From Cloeon dipterum (taxonomy: Eukaryota; Arthropoda; Insecta; Ephemeroptera; Baetidae): 64,000 nt of DNA. Positions 22,760 to 36,400 of the stretch are shown piece by piece. Every line of letters starts with the position of its first letter. The stretch's first letter is position 1. Location of the stretch: the NCBI RefSeq assembly GCF_949628265.1, contig NC_088788.1, positions 34,830,335 to 34,894,334 on the forward strand. Direction: 5' to 3'. The translations under genes were made by a program, and so were the position numbers. The notes below the pieces were generated by a model. That model ran no database searches. It was given only the letters and a program-made list of their open reading frames with translations, and was not told the origin of the DNA.

Positions 22760-25700
22760 CTGTTTGATTTCGCCTGCGTGGTGAATAAAAAGAGGTGCGA
22801 GGAGCACTTTCCGAGCCGGCCTCGACACTGCACCAACCAATCGCCGAATTTAGCCACCTGCGAATCGGAAAAAGGGATGAAATTTAACGGAGATAAAGCG
22901 CTTGGTAATTTCGACTCGGCTGCTGGGATATTACTTTGCAAAATCATTCATTAGGCACAATGCGCAAATGACTTGCAAAATGACTTAACGGTGCTAATCG
23001 GAGTACGTAATTTAATTTACAATACACACACTACTTTTTTACCACGAGCCATGGACTAATTTGACGGGCAGCAATTAAACGACACATATCCAGAGGTGAT
23101 AAAGTGACAATGAATTGAATTTAATTTGTGTCATTGCGAAATGGAATGAATAGATCTTCGAGTTGTGATGCAATGCCAATATAGAGAGTTCTGATTGGAA
23201 TTATTGCACTCCTGGGCGTTAAATTTTTATAAAATGCTGCGAACGGCAGATGGAAGCCATTAAAGGAGCATATTTTTGACGGGCCGTTTTCGCAACAGCG
23301 GCAACAGCAGAGCGACGAGACAAAAGAGCGCACGTTAATCGGCACATTAAGAGCGGCGCCAAGCATGAGCGGTTACGTTGTCGCGCGCATTTCACGTAAC
23401 GTGTGATACTATTTAATGTTGGTCGGCTATTTAGTGAAAGGATCGCCGCCGTGGCCGGCTGATGCAGGATTACATCCTATATATTATTGTGTGCGGTGCG
23501 CAGCGCAGAGGAATCAGAGAGATGCGGCAATCGCGCCACCAATTCGGAGGTGCAACAAACGCCAATTCGAGTGCCGCGGCTTTAATTTGATCCACTTTCA
23601 CTGATGCTGGGCGACGCAAAAATTAAGTATTTAACAGCGGGATTATCAGACATCGAGTTAATGTGCACTATACACAAGAGCGTGTAAGATTAATTTTACA
23701 CTTTTGCCAGCAAATAATTACTTTCAGAACAAAAATAAAAAATATTTGAAAAGTGCGACCACTCGGCGTTGTTAAAAATAAAAAAGTAAAATCCTTTTCT
23801 TAATTTATCAGCGTAATTTTCCATGAATATTTTTGGTTTAATCGGATCCCGATAAATTATTTAATGAGCCAACATTCCTATGCTCGCTGTTCGCTCACAT
23901 TTTCGCAAGCATAAAAGCGAAATGGCACATGCAGCTAGGTCAGCCCAATAAAGCACCGAGAGTGTTGCCTATCTCACACTCGATTGACCCCACATGTAAA
24001 CAGTCTATGCGTCTGTACGTTGCATAATTGCAATGCACCTAGATAAAACGCCGCTCTCGAGATTGTGCCGTCGAGCACCGCTGCTGGAACGTCCTTGAAA
24101 ACCAGTTTGTGTGCACCAGCCGAGAGTGCATTTCTACCACGCGTATAATCACACAAATAAAGTGTGTCTGAAGTTTAATTCAGCTGCTGGCTGGAGAACG
24201 CCGCTTTTATGTCGAGTCAAGCAACTACTTCATCAAACTATCGCAGACGGCCTTTGCGGAAAACCACGTGACCGTGCAGTCTGATTTTGCAAAAATGCAG
24301 GCCGTTATTGATATTGAGTAACAATTTCGGACCATGGTCAATTTTTTATGATTTTAAAGCTTGGTAATAAAATCGTAATACTGCTTGTTATTAAAAAATA
24401 AAACTGAAAGGTTTCAAGAGTGTCGCCCGCCTTTTGAGAAACGAGCCTTGAGAGTGGCGTCCAAAAAGGAAAGATGTTCCGAAATAAATTTGCAGGCTGG
24501 CAATTATAAAAAAATGCGTACGCGAGCATTTCCCGCTCCTTCTGGCCTTGATGCCTTGGTGCACCAACGAAAACAAGCCATTATATTAAGCGAGTCACAT
24601 AAAAATGCCCACGTGCTACCCTGAGATGTGTCTCGCCGACAATGGAGTCATATTTTATGCGGCTGCAATTTCGGCGTCGCAATAAGGATAAAAGACTTTT
24701 CATTGACTGAGACGGACTGAAAACAGAAATATTTTCCACTTTCAGCCGGCACAACCTTGAGCTCGTCGTCAATACAAATGCACTTCAGCTATGAAAGACT
24801 TTCGATCTCGTGTGTTGCCGCAATTGCAGATTATTCACTCGCCGGCCCCAACTGGCTCCAGCATCACGTGGCACGTAATTTTATGCAAGCACCGCCTGCA
24901 TCTTTTCCAAGATTCCATGCTCTAGAAAGCCAAATTGGTGCGTTTGCCGCCGCGAAAACACACAAACAGCACGCGCGTGAATTATATCATCTGCGAGCGT
25001 GTCGCTTCCTTTCAACGGGCTGCCACTTTCACTGACCAAAAGTGCGAGATGCAAACGCACCCACACAGTATCGAATTTGTCCAGGTCACAGACCGCCAGA
25101 TTTGAATTATTTACCACAACGCCGGCTTCTATATTTCGAAATGATCCTTTTTATATGGTTAATGCAAAGGACTAATAAGTTGTAATTTACAGATCTCACG
25201 CACAACTCGAAATTTTTATGAAATTTAATTATTGGTTGCGCCACGATTTGAAAAATAATGAATTAAATAAACCGCATCTCTAATAAAACAATAAAAGACG
25301 GAACTAAGAGGCATTGCAGGAAAATGAGCTAGGAGTTAGCACCTCTCGCGATGGTTTTCTCTGTTCCGCGAGGTGCGAATTCGCCGGCGTCTGGCGCAAT
25401 CAACTGGCTGCAGATGCGAGCATAAAAAAGTTAGGCGGATTTCGTCAGCTATGACCAAGCAAGTCTAGCAGGGCGACCGGGCGAGAAGAGAGAACAACTG
25501 CAGTGCCACGCATGACGCAAATGAATTTACCCGAATCACGGTCAACAGACTAATTAGAAGGAGAGAAACCATTTTTTGGATCGCCCACGCACCCGAATCG
25601 GCGGCACAGATACATTGTGGAGGACCCTGTTGCAACCGTGAGTGCGCGAGTGAGACTGTTAACGGCGCATCTCGCTAGAGTGTTTGCTCTTTTGTGTCAT

Positions 25701-25972
25701 TGTTTGATGGATTAATTGCGCAGGACCCTTTGCAAATTTCTATAATAACGATTTGACGTCTGATGACTCCATCGAACGTGTCGAGTGGCACATCCTAGAG
25801 CTAGAAAAAAAGCGTTTGAGGTGCGTCTTTTGTCTTTTGGTTCCTCTATGATGGCTTTTGAATTTTTGTGACGCACTCGGATGACTTTATAGTATTTATC
25901 GACAAGTTCGGGTGAATGCACAGGCAGCCGAGGAAATTTACCAGGTATAATTTAAGTATTGAAGAGACTTAC
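22760..25972. other. Probable 5' leader intron of ELOVL-A
   Basis: A minus-strand acceptor (aaacag|gtgca) ends at 22760, five bases upstream of the ELOVL-A ATG. This implies an upstream exon. The best minus-strand donor upstream is at 25973/25972 (gtcag|gtaagt). I see no coding exon in between. Confidence 0.5.
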
Positions 25973-26465
25973 CTGACTCGGTAGTTTCGGCCAAGCAGTG
26001 GATTGGGTTTGGTGCACTTGAGGAGGCGGAGGCAGGCGAGAGCGTGGTGTCCTGGACGAGACTGCGTCTGGATGTGACTCTGGTGGGCGCACCTGGGGTA
26101 CCTGGGTCGAAGGCCCCACCACCAAGCGCGCCAACACCGGCCCTCCACTTCTTTCTTCCTCGGTTTCTTGGTACACCACCTTGGCTGACCTTGCCTGCAC
26201 TGGCAATGGCCAACTTTTCGCCTAGCATATCAGGAAGCCGAATTTCTTCCCTCGGCGCAGCCACCGCCTCGCTGATCCAATTCGCGAGATTGCCATCCCG
26301 GCATCGGCCGGCCTTGCGCTCGAGAGCAAACAAACACGGCTGCTCCCTTTGTTTTCGTCTTGTGCGGCTGATCAAACATGATATGTGTCGGCCGGGTGAC
26401 TTCCTTTGACAGTCACAGAATTTTAAGCCCAGCCATTTTCCTGCTGTAGATAATTGGATTGACAA
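25973..26465 (-). other. Candidate leader exon of ELOVL-A with an open reading frame
   Basis: This G+C-rich block ends (on the minus strand) at a consensus donor, gtcag|gtaagt. A Met-initiated frame from 26465 stays open for 164 codons up to the donor, leaving phase 1. Joining it to the acceptor at 22760 keeps the frame open into the ELOVL-A ATG. ELO proteins normally have short N-termini, so an untranslated leader is more likely, but an extended isoform cannot be excluded. The transcription start is not located, so the outer boundary given is that of the open frame. Confidence 0.4.
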
Positions 26466-29400
26466 TAAGTGTGTATGAAATTTATTCTTATCATTTGCAT
26501 CTGAAGGTTTTTGTTTGTATTTGCCGCGAGCGTAGAGGAAACACGCTTACTTAGTTATACACGTATGTGGATCTGGCCTCATTAATATGTTCCGGGGCTC
26601 ACAAGTTCAAGCAGGTTTTATAACTGAAGCTACTGAATTTTTAGCTTACACCAAATGTTTCTATCAAGCATTACTCGCAAGGTCGGACTATGGTCAAAGG
26701 TTTTGCAATGAAACGCATATTTTATTGAACTTACACGGTTGAAATTTTCACAAGGACGACGATGATGTTAGGCAAATCAATTTCCATCTGCTTTTGCAAG
26801 ATTGTGATAAAAATTTCATTTCTGCCAATCATTCTTAATATAATTCTTTGGGTTTAATGAAAAATTCAGTTAGCAATCGTTCAAGAAATTAAATTTACAT
26901 AATATTTGAAAATTTGCAGACCTTGAATTGGAAAATAAATACGATTTTTTTAATTAAATGCCACAATATCATTTTCAACGAGATTGAGGGCAAAATAAAC
27001 ATTTATTCCAGCAAATTGACTTTTTATCCTTTATTTACACAATTTAGTTCGATGTGAAGATGCGATTTTTCAGACAAAATCCCCATAATTTGTGTTATGC
27101 TATAAACAAAGCTTAGAAAAAGATTATCAAAGCTTTATTCTTGTTCCAAAGAACTCTGTTAATTGAATTAAACATCATAACCTTCATACTCGACAGTTCA
27201 AAAGCAATCAATAGTTCTAAAATCTCATAGCCTTGACTATAGACAAGCTCATGTCAAAGACTGTTGAACCGCAAAGGTCGTGAAAAGTGCAATTTTTTTT
27301 GCTGCCCTGATTATTCCAAGAATCATACAGAGTTTCGCATTAAATTCGAGGTTTTCCGAAAATATTTACGAAACATTTCATGACCGCGTCGATTCGAATC
27401 TGATGCAAAAGAACATTATACAATATCTGTTTACTTTTGAACTTTAGTGCGGCGCAATTAACGCCGAACAATACCATTCTATTAAGGCTGTGCGCGCGCG
27501 ACTGCATAAAGGAGATGTATGTGCGTGGACCACTTTCGCTATCTAACCCAATGAGCTGCTCAAGCAGTTCTATTATAATAACACGGTATCTCAGCTGGGT
27601 CACACCGGCTCTCGTGACGTTTGAATCAAAGCGTGGAATGAGCACCACGCGCCTTTTATTCTCTTGTCACACTAGTCCGAGGCAAAAGGAAATTCAGTTG
27701 CTTGTTCTGTTTTATGATTGTAAAATTATATTAAATCCAACACGTGTTCAAAAAACAAAATTTTCTGTTACTTCAGGAATAAAAATTAATTTTGAATTAA
27801 AAAAATCCCTGAATGAGTGTTATCACTGGAAGTTTCTATTTTAAAAACAACAATGTTTTGATTTGAGACCGAATTTCTGCAAGTTAACACGACGAATTTT
27901 TATTTTTTAATCTCACAAGCACTTCCTGACGCTCCTCTATAGTTTTAGAAATGTTTATTAGTTCGTAAAGAATTGTTATCATGCAAATTAATGAATAAGG
28001 GCAGCTAGGAGATTTATATTTGTTGGAAAAAATGTGCTATGTGCAATGAAAGCCTCAATTTGCAAAATTGTGAGAAAACCACGGTCCTAGTTGCGTCTGA
28101 AATTATTTAAAATATATATTTTCCTTTCACCGATCATTTGATCCATTTTGATTTCAATCAAGAGATGGTTGAGATGATCCAAGCAGAATTCAGCGAATTG
28201 ATTCCCACGCGAGGTGACCAGATACGTCTCTCATTGATCGGTGCTCACTGTATGCACACAATTTCATGTGACCTTGGTGTGAAAAGTTACATAAACGGAG
28301 AACATCTAGCATAATATTCCGCGCAACGCTGACCTAGCTGAGTGATTTCACTATTTCAACAAGAGCGAGCCACTCATTCCTCACTTCAATTGCTCCAGCG
28401 CTTTTTCATTTCGCTCGGCAGCCAGCCAGCCGCGCCTTCCTCAACTCGATCGTTTGCACTGTTTTTGCAACTTTTCGTCAGCTGTTGTTCTTGCAGATTG
28501 TTTAAAAACTTCTGCCATATGGAGGATGAAGTAATCCACAAGCAATGCAGGCGCAATTGGTTTTGTCTCTTTTTACATGGCGTTCTATCTTCTTTATCGG
28601 CGTAAAAAATTGCAAGAAATTGTGAAATTTTGGACAGAATCAAATAAATTATTGTTGTCAGAGTAGTTCGAGGAGTATATTTTAATTTCACTTTCTATTT
28701 AGTTCAATATTTTGGCACGAATGGTCCATGTTGAAGATCTTTTAAAATATTATGGAATAATTATTATCTTACAAAACGGAAATTTATATAAAAAATACTC
28801 GATTTTAATTCAACAATGAGCGTCTTGCGAGGAAAGATTAACAAAATGAATTAGATTTCGATTTGAGGAAAAGTGTTAGCTTTTTTGTAAGTGAATTTTC
28901 CCAGAAATTTACACAGCAAAAATGAAAAAAAGATAATCAAAGGTTTTATAAATATTTATTATTTATTTAGAAATTTCATATAGTTTTATTGTTTTTTAAA
29001 CATGGGAACATTTTGATAATTTGATTTTTTTTCTAGCCAGTGGGAATTTCAGGACTATGAGTGCTGAACCCCCCAAAAACCTGTTTTTTACGTTTTAGTT
29101 TTTCCTCAACCTTGTACCATTCGCACCGCCTAGGCTAACCTGTGATTAAAAATAGAATCTACTGCTCACTCTAGAGCTAACAGTGAGATATTATGAAACG
29201 TAAAATAGTAAAACCTAATAAATGTGGTCGCTAGTCGTCGAAACCGAAATGCGTGGCGGCTTCCTTCTCACGAATACGTTTCAAGAAAAATGCCGTCAAA
29301 CGAGTTGCGCATATGTTTTAGTGGTTGGTTGTTTTTCTTTTTTTTTCGCCTGGCAGTTAAAAATCTTCATCGTCTCGTCTCTCTCATTGGACCGTGTTTG

Positions 29401-30950
29401 CTTATCTCTATATAGTAAATATTTTAAACTCCGCAAATGCTGGTGTGGGCGCCTTTTGACTCCCAAATAATTGCAAATATGGCAGTAGGCTATATTTCAT
29501 TCTAACTTCAAGCCAAGCTCACATGAAACAGGGATCAATGCCAAGGCTGTTTTTCGTGACCTTTACATAATATTCTCGTAAAAATTAATGCAATCGTTTT
29601 ATTTTACTTTTTAAAAAAATATAACATTTCCAACTAAAAGCCACGCTTGATTGGGCGGCACTATGTAGCAACCTTCAGGAAAGTACGCGAAATTTTTATT
29701 TTCACCTACTAGTATTTTTTTCGTGATGTTTAGAGCAATTTTTAACTATTTGAAAGTAGCTCAAATAAGAAAGGGTGGAATGTTTGGCCTAATTTGAGGA
29801 AATTTCTGTTAAAATTGCGGTGTTGTCAATTCCGTTGCTCGTTTGAGACATGAGTGCAGGCGGACGTCTCATTAAAAATTTCCTTGTGGTATGAATTTTG
29901 TTTTGTAGTTAAAGTATTGCTGATCCGGTGCCGAAACAGCTGCTGATGATATTATTTTTCTTTTTACAATTTTCTGACTTAAAGCCTTTACAAAATGTAA
30001 ATTAAATTAAATTATGTATGTTTTTTACAGGCTGAGAACAATTTTCTAAATTAAATAAATTTAATTAAATTGGAATATGAATAAATTAGCAAAAGAACCA
30101 ATCAAAATAAAAAGAACCTGCGTTGGATTAATTTATTCCAGTGACCAAATTTTAGACGAACAAATCGTGAGGTGAGGGAATCTGTTGTAGCGCAGACCAC
30201 CTTTGGTCTATCCCTTCCACGGCATCCCTTTTGCGCAGTAGAATCACACTTTGCACCATAAAAAGGCAAATATGTGTCGGGTACATGTATTAAACAACAC
30301 ATAATTAATCGAGAAGCGGGTACACATAGTCGAGCAAACAGTGGCAGCGAGAGAGAGACAGAGAATTGGGCAACGCTTATTTATTTACGTATTTTCTCCC
30401 GATCCAGAGCAGTGGGCTGCTGCTGGAAGGTCGTCCACTTCATTTCCTAGGATCGCGTCGTCCGATCCGTTTGTTTCGCGCCAGACCTGGGGGCAACTAA
30501 AATGCGCACCTTTGCCGCATAAAAGTGTCTTACAGCGCTCAGCGATGCTTCGCTCGTTGCTTTCCGTCCGGCCGCTCCAAGGGTAGACTGAACCTGGCCA
30601 AACCAGTGTGTTGGTACACGGCAGCGATTATTTGGGATTCCCCCGGTGAACCTTCGCACGAGAGAAGAGAGTTTTCTGCGCTCAAAAAACACACCTCTGG
30701 AGGAGCGACGGCAAAAATTCAAACTGGTTTGGAATGTCGAAACGGCGCGCACTGCAAATAAAGAAAATTTGACTTGAAGTCTCTTTGACGGGTATGCGCA
30801 AAGAGGTCGGAAAACTCTTGATGTTTCCTCCAGGCGTGATGATTATTGCTGTAATTATTGTTAAAAACAAGAATGGAAGTGGCGAAATGACTACATTTAA
30901 CATAGCGGATTCGTCGCGATCAGTGAAAAGTGGTTTTCATCTTTAAATTC
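26466..30950. other. Intergenic stretch without recognised genes
   Basis: AT-rich DNA with scattered short frames, for example 135 codons at 27437-27844, that show no family motifs, splice partners or codon bias. A more G+C-rich patch lies near 30340-30760. I see no RNA gene. Confidence 0.5.
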
Positions 30951-31037
30951 AATTCCAGCGAGTGCTGAAATACTAATTAGAGACAAAGTGAAAAGCCTTT
31001 TTTCCTCAGATAAGAACACCATATTTTTTTATGGTTT

Positions 31038-31326
31038 TTTATGTTTATTAACAGACATATGTTCACGAGACACGCTTGTCACGGTTTTCACTATTTGATC
31101 TGTAATAAATTGACCTATCACTCCTGCGCGAGTGAGGACTGCGAGTGCAAATTCTGTGATATCAAACAAATTAACTTTTACCATGTTTTTGAATGTGTTA
31201 AGAACAATCTGACGTTGTGCCAAGCCGCCAAAGCAAAAACGAGCATTGATATGTGATTTAATTACTCTGTATTTTATGTCTGTTGTACACCTTTTGGTGT
31301 TTAATAAATATTTCATTCATTCATAT
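31038..31326 (+). mobile_element. 5'-truncated LINE 3' end, copy 1
   Basis: A 71-codon frame from 31041 carries CHGFHYLIC and then a Cys/His cluster, CKFCDIKQINFYHVFEC, of the kind found after the reverse transcriptase of insect non-LTR retrotransposons. About 30 bases after its stop lies a small hairpin (acac/gtgt, 31286-31300), then AATAAAT and a TTCA microsatellite tail (31310-31324). A related copy on the other strand at 32812-33405 has the same block and the same hairpin. It is a decayed fragment without activity. Confidence 0.65.
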
Positions 31327-31550
31327 TTTTTTATGATTTACTTGCAGCTTAAAAACATTTTTTTAACACTTTTTTCGACGCGATATGCACTTTAGAGATT
31401 TGTTATTAAATTCTCCATGTCCTTTTTCATAATATTATAAAGAGAAAGGGTACAAAGTTTAGAACTTGTTTAAAAGAGTTGGTTCATCGATTTAAAATCG
31501 CTGAAACACAATAAAATTTAATTAAATCCGACAATTGAGAATGACTACAC

Positions 31551-31690
31551 GCAAATCGCTGATTGGCTGACGCAATGCGCATGGCAACAACTACCATATA
31601 TATGATTTAGAACACGTGGGAGCTGCTGACATGCGCGTTGCCTCAGCCAATCAGCGTCTAGGAATTTTCGAGCAAAGCCTTATTGCTGCT
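31551..31690. mobile_element. Palindromic foldback element, copy 2
   Basis: The arms 31557-31580 and 31632-31668 share 'cgctgattggctgacgcaa' and its complement with copy 1 at 13698-13805. The right flank ('gctgctgacatgcgcgttgc') is also common to both copies. The loop is about 50 bases. The element lies between the two LINE fragments. Confidence 0.7.
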
Positions 31691-32811
31691 GTCTCCGGTT
31701 TGCGTGTTTTCATTCGCAAGTCCGGATGTTCAAAACCACTGCAAGGTTGCACCACCGATTATTTAAAAAAAATCATTTCTTTACTGGACACAGAAACAAT
31801 CCTGCTGCTGTGCATTCCAAACGTGGAAAGAATACAATAAATTAACATTCTTTGTTCTGGATACTTAGATCGGTTGAGCGCTGATCGCTATTAAATCGGA
31901 ATAAAATATTTATATATGTCATATTTTTAAACACAATCGGAGAAATTGAATACAGAATAAGGGCGGAAGTTTCCAAACATAATCAATCGCACAAAATATT
32001 GGCTTAAAATTTAATTAAAGGCTAAAATCGATTAAATTTTTTAAAATTGGTTAAGAGATGCAGCCAATATATATATTCCCTTGCATTATTTGAATTTAAA
32101 GATCAAAGTTCAACAAATTGTTTGAATTTTTTGCGAAGGACTTTCCTGGGAATTATGCAAAAAATTTAATTAATTTTCTCTGGGGTATAATCAATTGGCA
32201 GTTTAAATTTGAAGGTGTGGGAATGTTCCTAAATGCTATAATTAGGATCAATTTCTCTCTTCCTAAATGTACTCCCATAAAAGTAAATTCAATTCTGGGA
32301 TTACCCAAATTCCTGCTTTGAATGCCAATCGCAAGGCCGCAGACGAAGCAATTAGCTATTAAGCCAGCACGTCGAAAAGCAAGAACACCGATAAATTTTA
32401 ACGCCATGAGGGCTAGCCCAAGAATTGCGTCGGCGCCTTATGTCATAGGAATAGGAAGAACGTGTTTTTTCACTCTACTACTCTCACGTTTAATTCTGAA
32501 TGATGCTGTCACTGATTAATGAGGTCTATTTTGCAAAAGGACGCTCTGCTCAAAATTCAATCTAAATAATACCTTGGAGGTTGACCAGTTTTTACAAATG
32601 GAAGTTGTTTTCATTCTGTTTATCTCGCCAGATTAAACGATCCGACACTTCCCTCTAAAGCGTGATTTTATTTAAGTTAATCGTTCTTGATTCATTACTC
32701 TTTACTCCTTGAAAATCCACTGCTGTTTTTTTAACTTTGGAATTTTTATCTGAAACCATATAATCAGAAAAATAATCACAGATATTTTAGCTAATTATTA
32801 TTCATTTATTG

Positions 32812-33405
32812 GACACCATCGGTGTATGACTTAATTACAATTTCGTTTCTTATACCAGGATGCTTGGGATATTTTTGTACACAGTATTTTTGACACAGTC
32901 CAGTAAATGGTACTTGCTAGTAAGCGAAGAATAATAAGATACATATTTACAATTTAAAGTCAGTTCGAGATGAAAACCTTTTAAGAGAGCAGATGAGAAA
33001 ATGATAGCCATGAAAGTTGCATCTTGTTAACATAGCCCTATCTTTACAATTAGTAAAGATCCAATCAAATTTAGTCATAGCAGGAGTAACATACAATTTC
33101 TAGTCAATTGATTGTCGTTTAATATTCAAATTGTTTTTAACTTTTCTTAGGCAGTTGTATAGAAGGGAGTGAATATTATTTGGACTTCAAAAAATTAAAA
33201 AAATATGTGTTTTAACTAATTCATAAGCGAATCAAGATTTCATTCGTTTGTCTACACAAAGGGCTCTTTTGAAGAACCTAGACTTAGCACCACATTCCAA
33301 TTCGTTGAGATCATTCAGCGAGAGGTGTGACCATATTGCTTCAATACCATAATAAGAAGCTACAGGAGAAATGACCAGATTAAAAAGCTTATGTATTAGA
33401 TATTA
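32812..33405 (-). pseudogene. LINE reverse-transcriptase C-terminal remnant, copy 2
   Basis: Read on the minus strand, 33220-33400 encodes a stretch with PVASYYGIEAIW and then FFKRALCVDKRMKS, typical of the region just after the reverse transcriptase domain of Jockey/CR1-like elements. Beyond 33180 the frame has stops and a shift but still shows CNFHGYHFLIC, matching copy 1. The element ends at a hairpin (acacc/ggtgt, 32813-32825) followed by AATAAAT. It is broken by several stops and is not functional. Confidence 0.65.
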
Positions 33406-33409
33406 GCTT

Positions 33410-36400
33410 AACTTGAATAAAGAATAATATTTTAAATAAGCAAAAAGACGTAGCCCAAAATTTACAAGAAATAATAAATGAAAAGATGAATGAAACAAAC
33501 AAACCTTCATATATTGTTCAAGGTATCAGAAGATATTTTAGACCAAAAATGTTTTACGAAACCCTATGTTTACAATTATTTGCCAACAGCATGTCATGCA
33601 GAATGATTCATGGAATTTCCAATAGCAATTTAATATATACCGAATCTCTAATACGCAACAATGATCATTTCCCAGAAATACCTCTAATTTTAACTTCCCC
33701 CGTTTCACTTTCCATCAGCAAGAACAAACACGCGGCCGTTAAAATTAGGCCAAGCCAACAGCTTATGTGCGTCTATATTTTGGTGTTCACGCATGATGTC
33801 AGTGTCAATGTCAAAACCGCAGCGAAAACTCTTTCTCGGCCAAAATATTTGGACACCAATGGCATTGGCATGTTTAATGAAGAAACTTGATACGCGGCTA
33901 TGCTCTCATATCGGTAGTTTTCTCACGAGAGCTATGCAGTTTGCAGTTAGTTGCGTCGTTTAGCGCCCAGTAAGTTTCCTTGGGATATTTTGAGTCCTCT
34001 TTAGCACAAAAGCGTGCATTGTCTTGTAATAACTACAACAAAAAATACCGAGCGGCATTTGAAATTACAAGTCTGGATTATCATGATCGCTGTCCATTTA
34101 TCCTTGGATCTTTTGTCCGGGGCTGACGATGACACGAGAAGAGAAATAAAATGACATTCCACTTTTTGCAATTGTTGCAGAGCGCTTCGCTCATTCATCT
34201 CTCCTCACGATCGAGTCCTCGCTAATTTCAATGTCATCCCGTGGAATTTGCAAACAATAATTGGGAGCTGACATTTCTATGACGCAGGCAAAAAAAACTT
34301 CCACTAGTTTAATTGTTACTTAGCGGGCAAATGAAAACTAGCGGAGCTGTTAGCAACCTTTTTATCAGATCACAAAAAAATTCATCGGTCCCTGACTCAG
34401 AGAGTGGAACTGATTTGCAGTTGCATAACTAACAATGCAGATGCAAGATCGGCTTGTCTCTCCTATCGAGAAATGCAACGCACAAATCACTTCCTCACGC
34501 AATTAAAAATGTAAATCGAGTGACGAAATGAAAGTTATGATGGTTTTTGTAGTTAAACAGAGAAATGCTTGTCCTTGCACGAAAACCATCGCTGCACGCT
34601 TAATGCAACGTGTTTTCCGCGGTCAGCCTTTATTATAAATGCTCACGCAGAAAGCACTTGCACAAAATTTTGAACACGGTTTACTCTCTTTATGGCCTTG
34701 TTACACGTAAGATTTCGTGCAATACAGCATTCTTGCCATTAAACCTCTGGCGAAGGGAATAATCAATAAAAATAGTGCATGAACAGCTCTTTCCTCTCAC
34801 AATAATAAAATATTGTTAACGATTTGATAAACAAAATATTGAGGCTTCTCCGTTTTTCTCTGTGATTGAATGCAATGAAACGGTTAAAAATGGGCGAGCG
34901 CGAATGCAGCACAAGTGCCGAAAGTGGTTGCGTCACAACGAGGGTGGCTGGAGCGTGAAATCTGTCTGATGGACCGTGAGCACTTCCGCAAAGTGCGACT
35001 CCGAAATGCAGCGCAATATAAGCGATCGTCTGGCCTACTTGTCTTCCTGCCGGCTAAACGGCTCAATTCACGCCAAGCTGTTGCACCGCACCGCCCTGTC
35101 AAAATTCTCGATTGACGATCACGATTACAATCCTTTTGTTCGTTAACGAGATCAACGCCCAGTGCTCCTTGTTTTGATCTCCACGATGACTGCTCCATTC
35201 ATTATTTTTTGCAGATTAACGCTCTTGCTGCGAGATCGATCAATTATAAAGAAAATTAGTTAAAGAAGTTGATTAGTAATTATATCGTGCTGCAAGGAGA
35301 GGCTCTCACGCAACACATCATGAAGAAGTGTGCTTGGAAGATATTGCACAGAAAGACGACTCAGGTAAAAATTCTGCACATGAAAAAGTCTGAAATTTTT
35401 ACAGCTAGATGGAGTAAAGTTGGCACCTTAAAAAAGTGAGAGCGACTCTTAAAAAACGCAGACCAGAACCTGTTAGCGGCGATCACTTGCGAGGTATGCA
35501 ACACGCTTGACGGGAGTGCTCAACAGGTTGCTTTCTTTTCGAAGAGAGCACAGCTTTATTGACAAAAGTTCAATTTTAGTCTGTTGCGTCTGTTGTTAAA
35601 GTAGGACTGTAATTTATTCTTAACAGTGATAATCAATTCCTGAGGGTCAAATTAGGTCAGGCAGCTGAATCATTCAACATGCCAAATCGGCGGAAACCTA
35701 CTTTAGCAGTTTTTTGGTCTGAAACTAGCAAAGAGTATACCAAAAGAACGCCAGCGACCAATTACAGATGAGAGCAGTACTCTGCAACCAATCTTGTCGC
35801 TTAATTGCGCTGGTTGTCGTTGTGGCGCTGCCGTCTGGAACTTACAAAGTCTAGCGGCTAGACAATCAGAATGCCACTCTCATTTCTGAATGGTCGCCGC
35901 CGTTCTTGTGGTACTTTCTTTTCTAACCAAAAAACGCCGAAGTAACGGTTTTTACGTTTCCCTCGAATTGTGCACATTGTGTTGAATTGTCGAACTCAGC
36001 TGTCTAACCTAATTCGACCCTCTGGAATTGAATAGCACTATCAAATATTAAATGATGTTGAATTTTTAAAACGCAATTTAAATCGTTTTTCCTAGATATA
36101 TGCTAACGATTTATCAATCGATAATTGGCGAATAAACAAAATAGGTATTTGAACTACACGAATTTCCTGCTCGACTATTTTTAGCCCCAATTCATACAAG
36201 CTCAAAGTAGCCAAAACTGAACAGGGTAAAATTATACAGAAAAACTAACATATCGCTGGACACCGAGTAAGCTGCGTTTGATTTAAACTGTGATAAAAAT
36301 CATTGAGTCAAATTTTCAATGAATTTCATGGTTATTTGAAGCCTTGGATATGAAGTAATAATATTTTTTATTAAAGGTAGTACCTGATATTTTAATGCGT

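Noticed and set aside
26044..26409. A 121-codon plus-strand frame opposite the ELOVL-A leader
   Set aside because: G+C-rich composition explains it. There is no domain or splice site.
27437..27844. A 135-codon plus-strand frame
   Set aside because: No motif, unusual composition, no splice partners.
33486..33890. A 134-codon plus-strand frame next to the LINE remnant
   Set aside because: It has no recognisable family motif and no promoter or poly(A) signal, and it may be chance in low-complexity DNA. Conservation would be needed to revive it.
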